Assembly (NCBI GenBank): GCA_965221655.1
Contig: OZ244906.1
Location: 1,860,001-1,924,000, forward strand
Reading direction: 5' to 3'
Length of the DNA stretch: 64,000 nucleotides
DNA from: Bin107 sp965221655
GTDB taxonomy: Bacteria > UBA8248
The position numbers were made by a program, and so were the translations under genes. The stretch's first letter is position 1. Each line of letters starts with the position of its first letter. This document shows positions 26,317 to 34,295 of this stretch, piece after piece. Under the pieces are notes generated by a model that ran no database searches, was not told the origin of the DNA, and saw only the letters and a list, made by a program, of their open reading frames with translations.

Positions 26317-27744
26317 TCAGAGTGCGGGCCGTCTGCTCCTGATTTCGGGCGTCGCCTCCTCGTAGGCGTGGACCGCGCGCAACACCTCGGCCTCTTCCCA
26401 GGGTCTGCCGATCACCTGCAGGGAAAGGGGCAGCCCCTCCTTCCCGGAGAACCCCATGGGAACCACCGCCGCCGGGAACCCCGTCAGATTCTGGTGGGTG
26501 AGAAACGGCATGGTAAGGGCGAGGGAGTAGTCCACCTCCCGCCCGTTGATCTCGGCCTTCACGTCCTCAAGGCGCGGGGCGACGCAGGGCAGCGCGAGGG
26601 TGAGGATGACGTCCACCTCCTCGAACAGAGCGCGCACCCGCCTGCGCAAAAGCTCCCGCTCGCGCTGCGCGCGGATGTACTCGTCCGCATCGGCCAGGGC
26701 AAGGCTCGCCTCCACACGCTCGCGTGTAGGGCCGCCGTAGGCGTCGGGGTCGCGCTCGTAAAGCGGCCTGTGGAACTCGGCGAACTCGCACCGAATGACG
26801 ACGCTGCTCACGTGCGCCAGGCGATCCGCATCCTCAAAGGGCAGCGTCTCGACCCGCGCACCGAGTTCCTCGAACACCCCGACGGCGCGCCCAAAGGCGC
26901 GCACAACCTGCGCGTCTGCCTCAAAGTCTCCCGAAAGGTCCGGACACAACCCGACCCGCATCCCTTCGGCGCCCCCTGCAAAAGAGGCCGTGAAGTCAGG
27001 TACGGGAACATCTTGGCTGTAAGGATCCTGCGGGTCGTAGCCCGCCATGCCCCCCAGAAACACTGCCGCGTCGCGCGCCGAGCGGGCAATCGGCCCCACG
27101 TGGTCGTAGCTCGGGCAGTTCGGGCACACCCCGCGCAGGCTCACCCGCCCGTGGGTGGGCTTGAGCCCCACGAGTCCGCAGAGGGCGGAAGGCCCCCGAA
27201 TCGAACTGCCCGTGTCCGTCCCGATGGCGACCGGACAAAACTCCGCCGCCACCGAGGCGGCAGAGCCCGTGCTCGAGCCTCCCGTCATGCGCGAGAGATC
27301 CCACGGATTGCGGGCGGTGCCGTAGTGCACGTTCAGGCTTAAAGGTCCCGAGGCAAATTCCTGGGTGTGGCACTTGCCCAGCAAAATCGCACCCGCACGC
27401 TTTAGGCGCGCGACGCACTCCGCGTCTTCTCCGGGCACGCGGTCCCGAAAGAAGCGAGACCCGTGCGTCGTCCGCACGCCCGCCGTGTCGACGATGTCCT
27501 TGACGCCGAAGGGAACGCCGTGGAGGGGTCCCCGCCTGCGTCCGGCGGCAATTTCTTCCTCCGCGCGCCGGGCATCGGCGAGCGCCGCGTCCGCCGCCAC
27601 CTCGAGGAAGCCGAGCACCCGCGGGTTGAGCGCGTCGATGCGCTCCAACAGGGCGCGCACCACCTCCACGGGCGAAAGCGCACCCGTGCCAATGCGCTCT
27701 GAAAGCGCGTGCACCCCGAGCCGGGAAATCTCTTCCGCCTGCAT
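26317..27744 (-). CDS. amidase (amidase-signature family, GatA-like)
   Basis: The 475-residue enzyme has the full Ser-cisSer-Lys triad context: Lys in FGVKDIVDT (about residue 80), cis-Ser in MTGGSSTGSAA and nucleophile Ser in TDTGSSIRGPSA. The family hydrolyses amides to acid plus ammonia, or acts as GatA. No gatB or gatC gene is nearby, so a catabolic amidase is more likely. The ATG at 27744 follows GGGGGGAGTGCTC. The C-terminal PLSLQVIGRPWEEAEVLRAVHAYE is typical. Confidence 0.92.
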   Translation of the reverse strand: MQAEEISRLGVHALSERIGTGALSPVEVVRALLERIDALNPRVLGFLEVAADAALADARRAEEEIAAGRRRGPLHGVPFGVKDIVDTAGVRTTHGSRFFRDRVPGEDAECVARLKRAGAILLGKCHTQEFASGPLSLNVHYGTARNPWDLSRMTGGSSTGSAASVAAEFCPVAIGTDTGSSIRGPSALCGLVGLKPTHGRVSLRGVCPNCPSYDHVGPIARSARDAAVFLGGMAGYDPQDPYSQDVPVPDFTASFAGGAEGMRVGLCPDLSGDFEADAQVVRAFGRAVGVFEELGARVETLPFEDADRLAHVSSVVIRCEFAEFHRPLYERDPDAYGGPTRERVEASLALADADEYIRAQRERELLRRRVRALFEEVDVILTLALPCVAPRLEDVKAEINGREVDYSLALTMPFLTHQNLTGFPAAVVPMGFSGKEGLPLSLQVIGRPWEEAEVLRAVHAYEEATPEIRSRRPAL

Positions 27745-27839
27745 GAGCACTCCCCCCCGCGAACCTGCTCCTCACGCTCTCAAGCGAAACATCCGCCGCG
27801 GCGCGAACTAGCGCAGATCGCCCCTTTGCGAAACGCAAG

Positions 27840-28001
27840 GAAAGCAGGCTCGCCATCCTGCTCGTCGAGCAGAACATGAAGTTCGCACTCGCCTCGTGCG
27901 ACTACGTCCACGTGCTCAACAGAGGGCGCGTGGCGCACTCTTCCGCGCCTGGGGAACTCGCCCGAAACGAGGAGGTAAAATCCAGGTTCCTGGGCGTCTA
28001 A
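27840..28001 (+). pseudogene. C-terminal remnant of a LivF-type branched-chain amino-acid ABC ATPase
   Basis: In frame to the stop at 27999, the plus strand reads LAILLVEQNMKFALASCDYVH, then VLNRGRV, then EEVKSRFLGV. This is the characteristic end of LivF (VEQN switch region, LxxGRV strand, final YLGV-like tail). Upstream in frame no Walker or signature motifs are present and the sequence runs into the amidase start region. Only about 53 residues remain, so this is a gene fragment left by a deletion or rearrangement. Confidence 0.75.
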
Positions 28002-28062
28002 AGGGCCGCTCCTCCCGGAAACGCGCGGAACACGAAGCGCAGGCGGTGGGGCTCCGGTGCCC

Positions 28063-28716
28063 TCAATCCTCCCGGCCCGAAGGTGCTTCCTTCGCCCACC
28101 AGCACTCGTTCATGAACGCCGCGAAGTCCGCCTTGTCGATGACGGCGGACTTGGTGAACAGCGTCATCTGGTCCGCCCCCTCCAGGTCGCTCTCCAGAGC
28201 GTCGGTGAAGCGGTTCCACATGTTGAAATAGCCCGATACCAGCGTCGCCTCGACGATTTGCGCGTGGTTGTAGTGCCGCTTCATGTCGGCGAGGGCTTCG
28301 GGGTGTTGGGAGAAGGTGTATCTGGTGAGGTGGTGCGCCCAGGCGATGGCCGCCTTTTCGGCGTCGGTGAACAGGTCCGACTCCCGATAGGCGTCGTCGC
28401 GCACGGCGTCTATCTGCGCATCCGACAATCCGCACGCCCGACCGAACGTGACGTTGTGCGCCGTTCAGTACTTGCACCCGTTGTCCATCGAGGTCTTGAG
28501 AATCAGGAGCGCCTTCGTGCGCGCGTCGAGCACGTCGGTAATCTCCGCCCGGCACAGCGAGAGCAAAAAGCCGAACAGCGGCTGGAGCATCCGCGGGCTG
28601 GCGGCGCTCATGCGAATCGCGTTGGCCACGCGCCCGAACATGCGGCGGCTCGCGTCGAACACCACGCGCGCTTCCTCGCCCGCTTGCTCGTCGCTCAGAA
28701 TCGGCAGTTGCGCCAT
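28063..28716 (-). CDS. AhpD/carboxymuconolactone-decarboxylase-like selenoprotein (C-K-Y-U, Sec at codon 84)
   Basis: Two segments in the same frame are separated by a TGA at 28465-28467. Read through, the motif is DNGCKY-U-TAHN. AhpD-like proteins have NxCxYCxxAH here, so Sec replaces the second Cys (C81-K-Y-U84, with H87 kept). The product is 217 residues, normal for the family. The ATG at 28716 follows AAAGGAGGAACACTG. A SECIS-like hairpin with a GGUC loop starts 14 nt after the UGA. Family members are peroxiredoxin-recycling or peroxidase-like, or gamma-carboxymuconolactone decarboxylases. It ends a three-gene operon with a cupin and a 246-residue unknown (28-nt gaps), possibly oxidative catabolism of an aromatic or quinone. 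Confidence 0.87.
28433..28450 (-). promoter_or_regulatory. candidate bacterial SECIS element downstream of the C-K-Y-U codon
   Basis: On the minus-strand mRNA, CACGTTC-GGTC-GGGCGTG forms a 7-bp stem (two G-U pairs) with a four-base GGUC loop. The loop is 21 nt from the UGA, inside the usual 16-37 nt window, and resembles the GGUCU loop of the E. coli fdhF SECIS. The element lies inside the coding sequence, as bacterial SECIS elements do. Confidence 0.7.
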
Positions 28717-28744
28717 CAGTGTTCCTCCTTTTCGCTCGCCCGGC

Positions 28745-29485
28745 TCAGTCCGCCTGCGGCCACAGGCGGCGGGCCACGCTCGGGCTGCCGGGGGCGTGGA
28801 CGAGCTTGCGCACCACGCGGCCCGACCACTGGCTCTCGTCCAGCGAGAGGCTCTCGTGCTTTTGGAAACCCTCGTGCCGCGCGGCGAGCGAGGTGAACTC
28901 GTAGAGAATCGAATGCTTGGCCCAACCCGCCGCCGAGAGGAGCTTGCGTGCGCCGATGCAGCCGGGCATCTCCTCCATGAACTTGAGGCGATACTGCGCG
29001 TACCACGCCCCCAGGTCGTGCTCGGCCTCCTCGTCCTCGGCGCGAAACTGCCCCATCTGAATGGCCGGACCGGGGGTGACGCCCGGCCCGCGTGCGGCCA
29101 CCGCCGGGCCGTCCACGCGCGCCTCCTCGCTGAATATGCAGGTTCTGAGACCGGCGCGCAGCCCGAGCATCGCCTGCGTTTCCTGCGTGTGTTCACGCGC
29201 AATCTCGCGAATCGTCGGATGAAAGAACACGTGGGGAGACACCGCCCCGAAAAGAAGGATGAACCGCGTGCCACCCGGAACCGCATCCTCACCGGCGTGG
29301 GCGAGCGCCTCGTTCTTCACCTGCTCCATCTGCTCCCCGCCGCCCGTCGCCTCGTAGTGGGCCGCCCACAAAAAGCCCGGCCGCCCCAGCATGGCGGGCA
29401 AGTGCTGCTCGTGCAGCCACGCGCAATAGGCCTCCTCACTTTCCTCGGGCAGGTCGTACCACGCCGCCCAGATTCCTCGGTCCAT
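28745..29485 (-). CDS. uncharacterised protein, two-repeat EthD/ferredoxin-like type
   Basis: The 246-residue protein is of unknown function. Its N-terminal half starts IWAAWYDLPEESEEAYCAWLHEQHLPAMLGRPGF and the second half repeats a similar layout (LGAWYAQYRLKFMEEMPGCIGARKLLSAAG), suggesting two ferredoxin-like alpha+beta modules as in EthD/Dabb proteins. The start at 29485 has GGAG 6 nt upstream; ATG at 29497 is an alternative. It is encoded between a cupin and the C-K-Y-U selenoprotein. A distant paralogue at 41489-42193 follows an HpaB-like flavoenzyme, which points to a helper role in aromatic or quinone oxidation (inference). Confidence 0.7.
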   Translation of the reverse strand: MDRGIWAAWYDLPEESEEAYCAWLHEQHLPAMLGRPGFLWAAHYEATGGGEQMEQVKNEALAHAGEDAVPGGTRFILLFGAVSPHVFFHPTIREIAREHTQETQAMLGLRAGLRTCIFSEEARVDGPAVAARGPGVTPGPAIQMGQFRAEDEEAEHDLGAWYAQYRLKFMEEMPGCIGARKLLSAAGWAKHSILYEFTSLAARHEGFQKHESLSLDESQWSGRVVRKLVHAPGSPSVARRLWPQAD

Positions 29486-29513
29486 CCCTGGCTCCATAAA
29501 TGGGGGAGAGAGA

Positions 29514-29897
29514 CTACTCCACGAAGGTCGTGCCCGCCTTGTCCTGGTGCGAGCAGTTCCCGTAGGTGGCGATGAGCTCGGCGGGCTCGGTCTCGCTCGG
29601 GTTTTCCTGCCCATGCGGCTCGCCTGCGGGGGCGTAGCAAAAATGGCCCGCCTCGACCAGGTGCTTTTCAGGGTTTTCGGGATCGCCGCAATAGACGTAA
29701 ATCGGCCCCTTGTTCACGTAGAACACGGCGTCGCACGTATGGGTGTGCATTTTGTTCTTTCCGCCCGGGGGGATGATGGTGCGCTGCATCGTCATGACCT
29801 TCGTGTCCGTCGTCTCGTCGTTCACTCCCCACATGATGGAATAGGGAGGCTCGTAGGCGTCGTCCTTGTCCACGCCCATGGAGTTGATGATGTTCAT
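29514..29897 (-). CDS. cupin-domain protein
   Basis: The 127-residue single-domain cupin has motif 1 HTHTCDAVFYVNKG (metal-binding HxH plus a Val/Asp where Glu often sits) and motif 2 HFCYAPAGEPHGQEN with the third His. Such proteins bind Fe, Mn or Zn and act as small dioxygenases, isomerases or sensors. ATG at 29897 is chosen over an upstream TTG because AGGAG lies 11 nt before it. It begins the operon with the 246-residue unknown and the C-K-Y-U selenoprotein. Confidence 0.82.
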   Translation of the reverse strand: MNIINSMGVDKDDAYEPPYSIMWGVNDETTDTKVMTMQRTIIPPGGKNKMHTHTCDAVFYVNKGPIYVYCGDPENPEKHLVEAGHFCYAPAGEPHGQENPSETEPAELIATYGNCSHQDKAGTTFVE

Positions 29898-30072
29898 GGA
29901 TCGCAAGTCTCCTCGATGAATACGCCGGGGCGATAAAGAAAGTTTGCCTGCGCCGGTCGATTGGGGAATAATAGCGAAATCTTGGAGACGACGCCAATTC
30001 CCCGAGTACGCCGGGGAGGCCTCGTTCCGGGGCGAGAGCTACGAAACGACATACCTTTTGACGGGACGCTCC

Positions 30073-30642
30073 ATGTCTTCGGACAATGAACCGACGGCTG
30101 CGCTACAGACCATGACGAAGCACCTCGAAACCTGTCTCGCGGCGGCGATGGTGCTGGCCGCCGCGTTGCTGTGCGCCTTCATGCCGCACTTCGTGGCGTC
30201 GGGCGGCATCACCTCCGCACAGGATTTCGTGACCCTCTCGCCCGTATTCTTCCCCAGGCTCGCGTTCGCGGTACTTACCGCGCTTTGCGCCGTCTACCTG
30301 TTCGACGTGCGCCGCAGGGCGCGCGCCTCCCGCCCCGAAGCCCTCGAGGCGACGCGCTTCCGGCGCGGCGGGGTGATGATTCTGATAATCGCCGCCTACT
30401 CCGTTCTGGTCTCGACGCTGGGCTACGGACTGACCACCCTTGTGATGGCAGGGGTGGTGATTCGCTATCTGGGCGTGCGGCAGCTGCGGCTGCTCGTGCC
30501 CTGCGCCGTAGCGATGCCCATCGTCGTGCGCTTCGTCTTCGAGAGGCTCCTGCTCATCTCGCTGCCCAGAAGCGACTTCGAGTCCATCGCCCGCGTGGAG
30601 GATGCGATCATGAAGTTTCTCTCCGGCCTGTTTCTCGGATAA
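30073..30642 (+). CDS. tctB: TctB family small permease of a tripartite tricarboxylate transporter
   Basis: The 189-residue hydrophobic protein has four to five predicted membrane helices and lies directly upstream of tctA and tctC, which fixes its identity. Helices include ETCLAAAMVLAAALLCAFMP and MILIIAAYSVLVSTLGYGL. The ATG at 30073 is the most likely start; the longer open frame to 29944 adds a soluble, Arg-rich leader and is unlikely. It forms the membrane unit with TctA. Confidence 0.82.
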   Translation: MSSDNEPTAALQTMTKHLETCLAAAMVLAAALLCAFMPHFVASGGITSAQDFVTLSPVFFPRLAFAVLTALCAVYLFDVRRRARASRPEALEATRFRRGGVMILIIAAYSVLVSTLGYGLTTLVMAGVVIRYLGVRQLRLLVPCAVAMPIVVRFVFERLLLISLPRSDFESIARVEDAIMKFLSGLFLG

Positions 30643-30656
30643 GGGGAGTACGCGCC

Positions 30657-32162
30657 TTGCTCGACGCCTTCCTCCACGCCTTCACCCTGCTGATGCGGGT
30701 GGACACCTTTATCTACATCAGCGCCGGGCTGGCCATCGGCATGTTCGTGGGCGCCATGCCCGGCCTCACCACCATCCTCGCCATGTCGGTGCTGCTCCCC
30801 ATCTCGTTCAAGCTCGAGCCCATGCTCGGCATTCCCTTTCTCATCGGCATCTACAAGGGGGGAATCTACGGGGGCAGCATTCCGGCGATTCTGGTCGGCA
30901 TTCCGGGTACGGGCGCTTCTATCGCCACGACCTTTGACGGCCCCGCCCTCACGCGCAAGGGCGAGGGCCGCAAGGCACTCGAGATGGCGCTGTTCTCCTC
31001 CACAATCGGAGACACTCTCTCGGACGTCTTCACCCTGGCCCTCATCGGCCCCATCGCCATCATCACCCTGCTCATCGGCCCACCGGAGGTGTTCGCCGTC
31101 ATCATCTTCTCGCTGGTGCTCATCGCCAGCGTATCGAGCGATTCGGGCCTCAAGGGCGCCATTGCCGCCTGCATCGGCATGGGGCTGGGCTTCATCGGCA
31201 CCGACGCCGCCACGGGCGCGACCCGCATGACGTTCGGCCTCGAGGCCTTGAGCGCAGGCATCCCCCTCATTCCTCTGGCGATCGGCATTTTCGCGATGCC
31301 CGAGGTGCTTGAGGCGGTCGAATCCCGCACCGTGCGCTTCATCAGCGAGCACGTGGACCTGGGCAAGGCGGGCGAGCGGCTGCGCTGGCGCGAGTTCAAG
31401 GCGTCGATTCGCAGCATCCTGCGCTCGACCGCCATCGGGACGGGCCTGGGCATCGTGCCGGGGGTGGGGCAGGTGGTCGCCGCCTTCATCGGTTACAGCG
31501 CGGCGAAACGCGCCTCGAAAACTCCCGAGAACTTCGGCAAGGGCGAACTCGACGGCATCGCCGCCCCTGAGGCGGCAAACAACGCCGTGAACGGCCCCAC
31601 TCTCGTCCCTCTCCTGACCCTGGGGATTCCGGGCGACAACGTGACGGCCATTCTCCTGGGTGCGTTCGTGGCCCACGGAATGCGGCCCGGCCCCCAGATA
31701 TTCCAGGAACAGGGCGCGCTCATGTACGCCCTCATCCTCACGATGGTGGTGGCAAACCTGTTGTTTCTCTTCCTGGGCTACGTGTTGCTCAAGCCCTTCG
31801 CACGCGCCATCCAGATCAAAAAGGCGTATCTCATTCCCGTCATCGTGGCGCTGGCCTTCGTGGGCACGCTCTCCACGGGTTCGAACACCGACGTGGTGCT
31901 CATGGTCGTCATCGGCGTGTGCGCCTACGTGCTGCGCAAGTTCGGGTTCGACCTCGCACCCCTCATCATCGCCTTCGTGCTGGCCGAGCCCATCGAGTAT
32001 CGCCTGAGCCAGTCGATGCTCTACGCAAAGGGCGCGCCGTTCACCTATCTTTTCGTTCAAAGGCCAATTGCGTCCGCCTTCCTGGTGGCGGCGCTGGTGT
32101 GGATCGCATATCTTGTTCTTCGCCCGGTGTGGCAGCGGGCCACGGGGTCCGCCGCTTCGTGA
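30657..32162 (+). CDS. tctA: TctA family large permease of a tripartite tricarboxylate transporter
   Basis: The 501-residue membrane protein shows the TctA hallmarks: an early GAMPGLTTILAMSVLLP (about residues 30-46), GGSIPAILVGIPGTGAS, and the mirrored GLGIVPGVGQVVAAFIGYSAAKR and NNAVNGPTLVPLLTLGIPGDN. It starts with TTG at 30657 after AAGGGGAGTACGCGCC, 14 nt after tctB. With TctB and the periplasmic TctC it imports citrate-like or other carboxylates using an ion gradient. Confidence 0.93.
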   Translation: MLDAFLHAFTLLMRVDTFIYISAGLAIGMFVGAMPGLTTILAMSVLLPISFKLEPMLGIPFLIGIYKGGIYGGSIPAILVGIPGTGASIATTFDGPALTRKGEGRKALEMALFSSTIGDTLSDVFTLALIGPIAIITLLIGPPEVFAVIIFSLVLIASVSSDSGLKGAIAACIGMGLGFIGTDAATGATRMTFGLEALSAGIPLIPLAIGIFAMPEVLEAVESRTVRFISEHVDLGKAGERLRWREFKASIRSILRSTAIGTGLGIVPGVGQVVAAFIGYSAAKRASKTPENFGKGELDGIAAPEAANNAVNGPTLVPLLTLGIPGDNVTAILLGAFVAHGMRPGPQIFQEQGALMYALILTMVVANLLFLFLGYVLLKPFARAIQIKKAYLIPVIVALAFVGTLSTGSNTDVVLMVVIGVCAYVLRKFGFDLAPLIIAFVLAEPIEYRLSQSMLYAKGAPFTYLFVQRPIASAFLVAALVWIAYLVLRPVWQRATGSAAS

Positions 32163-32190
32163 GGCGTACGTCATCCAAAGGAGACGCAAC

Positions 32191-33165
32191 ATGAAAAGAC
32201 GCGCTTTCATCCTCTCGGCCGCCCTGTGCCTGCTCGCGGCGGTGGCCATGCCCTCTCCAGCGGCGGCGGCCTATCCCGACCGCCCCATCACGCTTGTTCT
32301 GCCCGTGAGCGCGGGCGGCAGCCACGACCTCCACGCGCGCGGCATCACCAGCATCATCGCCGATATCCTCGGCCAGCCCATGGTGGTCAAGCTCGTCCCG
32401 GGCGGCGCCGGTATGAAGGGTACGGGCTTCGTCGCCAAGGCCAAGCCCGACGGCTACACCCTGCTGTTCAGCCATAACGGCTTCGACCAGCTCGTGCCGC
32501 AAACCCGCAAGGTGCCCTTCAACACCATGCGCGACTTCTCGGCCGTCGCCAAGATCAACCACGCCCAGCCCATGTTCTTCTCGCTGGCGAACAGGCCGTG
32601 GAAATCCATGAAGGAATTCGTCGCCCACGCGAAGAAAAACCCCGGCAAGGTCAACTGGGGCCACAGCGGCGTCTGGGGAGCGGGCCACGTGCCCTCCATG
32701 CAGTTCGTGCGCGCGGCGGGCATCAAGGTGAACTTCATCCCCCACAAGGGCGGCGGCCCCGCCCTGCGCGCCGTCCTCTCCGGACAGGACGACGTGGGCA
32801 TCGGCTTCCCGACCCAGCTGCGCCCCCACATGCGGGCGGGGAAAATTACCGTGCTCGCCCTCACGGGCGACACGCGCCTCTCCAAGGACAAGGACTTCAA
32901 GAACGTCCCCACCACCGAGGAGCTCGGCTACAAGGGCGTGAGCTTCCGCATGGACCGCATCTTCATGGCGCCCTCGAAGACGCCCGCTGACAGGCTCGCG
33001 AAGCTGCGCGGCGCCTTCGAGCAGCTCACGAAGAACAAATCGTTCAAGCGCTTCATGCGCAGCATCGGCGAGGGCGTGCAGTTCATGAGCGGAGCGGACT
33101 ACGAGAAGACGAGAAAGCCGAACTTTGACGGCTACACGCAGCTCATCAAGGACATGACGAAATAG
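32191..33165 (+). CDS. tctC: TctC/Bug-family tripartite tricarboxylate transporter binding protein
   Basis: The 324-residue precursor has a signal peptide (MKRRAFILSAALCLLAAVAM, cut near AAA-AY) followed by the Bug-family opening YPDRPITLVLPVSAGGSHD. GGAGMKGTGFVAKAKPDGYTLL is the typical second strand-loop. The Shine-Dalgarno is AAGGAGACGCAAC. It captures the substrate for TctAB; Bug proteins bind varied carboxylates and amides, so the ligand is not predictable. Confidence 0.92.
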   Translation: MKRRAFILSAALCLLAAVAMPSPAAAAYPDRPITLVLPVSAGGSHDLHARGITSIIADILGQPMVVKLVPGGAGMKGTGFVAKAKPDGYTLLFSHNGFDQLVPQTRKVPFNTMRDFSAVAKINHAQPMFFSLANRPWKSMKEFVAHAKKNPGKVNWGHSGVWGAGHVPSMQFVRAAGIKVNFIPHKGGGPALRAVLSGQDDVGIGFPTQLRPHMRAGKITVLALTGDTRLSKDKDFKNVPTTEELGYKGVSFRMDRIFMAPSKTPADRLAKLRGAFEQLTKNKSFKRFMRSIGEGVQFMSGADYEKTRKPNFDGYTQLIKDMTK

Positions 33166-33268
33166 CACACCCCTCCTTCGCGTGAACCAAAGGGGCGGGC
33201 GGCGCGCCCGCGTCGCTCGCCCCTGGGCGCGACAGAAAGTTTCCCCGGAATTTCGCCCCGGACTCTTC

Positions 33269-33297
33269 TTGGCGAAACGAGGCGGGCGCGCTATATT
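33269..33297 (+). promoter_or_regulatory. predicted sigma-70-type promoter upstream of the 138-aa gene
   Basis: TTGGCG is followed after 17 nt by TATATT (5 of 6 to consensus). The -10 box is 55 nt before the TTG start at 33353. A GC-rich hairpin at about 33190-33221 separates it from tctC. Confidence 0.5.
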
Positions 33298-33352
33298 CTC
33301 AGGCTCCGGCGAGGGGCCGGCTTCCCAGACATCCCAGCGGAGGTTTTCAGCT

Positions 33353-33769
33353 TTGGCCGACATCATCACGGGCATGATCAAACGCTACGCCACCGACGAT
33401 CGCTTCACGCCCGCACCCGACCCGGCGGGCCGCTCCATCCGCCTCACGCTCAACGACACCTGCTGGTTCGAGTTCGAGAAGAACGAGGCCGAGGGCAAGC
33501 TGCGCATCAGCTTCGCCACCGTCGACCGCTACCTGAACGAGGACGTCGAGCACGCCATCCTCGACAGCAAGGACCCCATCGACGATTTCGTCTACGACGG
33601 CATGGAAGAAGCGGGAGAGGAAGAAGAACACAAGGTGGAGCACTACCACGACGGCGCGTTTCGCTACGCCATCGACCTGCCGCTCGACAAGCCCGGCCTC
33701 GAGGAGCAGGCGGCGCGCGTGCTGGACGGGCTGTTCTACACGTTCGAGGAGTTCGCCGAGGGCGACTGA
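33353..33769 (+). CDS. hypothetical acidic protein, 138 aa
   Basis: I do not recognise the family. The protein is soluble, strongly acidic (MEEAGEEEEHKVEHYHDG) and has alternating strand-like segments (SIRLTLNDTCWFEFEKNE, KLRISFATVDRYLNEDVE) suggestive of a small alpha+beta fold. There is no signal peptide and no obvious catalytic motif. The TTG at 33353 is chosen because CGGAGG lies 8 nt upstream. The predicted promoter at 33269 indicates its own transcription unit. Confidence 0.65.
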   Translation: MADIITGMIKRYATDDRFTPAPDPAGRSIRLTLNDTCWFEFEKNEAEGKLRISFATVDRYLNEDVEHAILDSKDPIDDFVYDGMEEAGEEEEHKVEHYHDGAFRYAIDLPLDKPGLEEQAARVLDGLFYTFEEFAEGD

Positions 33770-33770
33770 C

Positions 33771-34199
33771 TCAGGACGCCGCACCCAGAACGGACACCTC
33801 CAGCCGCCTGCTGCGCGGGCGGTTGTCGAAATCTACCAGAACAATCTGCTGCCACGTGCCCGTGAGGAGCGCACCCTCCCGAACGGGCAGGGCGAGGCTC
33901 GGGCCCAACAAGGCGGCGCGCACGTGGGAAAACCCGTTCCCGTCTCCCCAGCGTGCGTCGTGGGCATAAGCGGCGTCCTCGGGAACGATGCGGGCGATGG
34001 CGGCTTGTAAGTCCGAGACGGCTCCGGGTTCGTATTCCATCGTCGTGAGACCAGCCGTCGAACCGGGAACGAACACAAGTGCCACGCCGCTGTGCACCCC
34101 GCTGCGCGAGACGACACCCTCCACCAGGGCCGTTACGTTCACCACGTCCGTACGCCCTTTGGTTTCGACCACGAATGCGTCTGCGAACGCCACGGGCAA
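33771..34199 (-). CDS. yjbQ: YjbQ family protein (UPF0047; secondary thiamine-phosphate-synthase fold)
   Basis: The 142-residue protein has the YjbQ fold signatures: VVNVTALVEGVVSRSGVHSGVALVFVPGSTAGL near residues 20-52, TMEYEPG (where the family has TxNE, Glu retained), HDARWGDGNGFSHVRAALLG and LLTGTWQQIVLVDFD. Weak thiamine-phosphate synthase activity was reported for the E. coli member, but its true role is unsettled. It ends 1 nt past the stop of the convergent 138-residue gene and lies downstream of citrate synthase, separated by a terminator. Confidence 0.88.
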   Translation of the reverse strand: MPVAFADAFVVETKGRTDVVNVTALVEGVVSRSGVHSGVALVFVPGSTAGLTTMEYEPGAVSDLQAAIARIVPEDAAYAHDARWGDGNGFSHVRAALLGPSLALPVREGALLTGTWQQIVLVDFDNRPRSRRLEVSVLGAAS

Positions 34200-34245
34200 A
34201 CCCTCCGGGGTCGGGAGTCCGGGCGAACCGACTCCATCCCCCCCA

Positions 34246-34277
34246 CGAAAAAAGGCGGCTCCCGCGAGAGCCGCCTT
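34246..34277 (-). terminator. Rho-independent terminator of the citrate synthase gene
   Basis: On the minus strand AAGGCGGCTC and GAGCCGCCTT form a 10-bp stem around a 6-nt loop, continuing into a run of six T residues. It begins 18 nt after the citrate synthase stop codon. Confidence 0.9.
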
Positions 34278-34295
34278 GTGGTTCGAAATCGCGAA

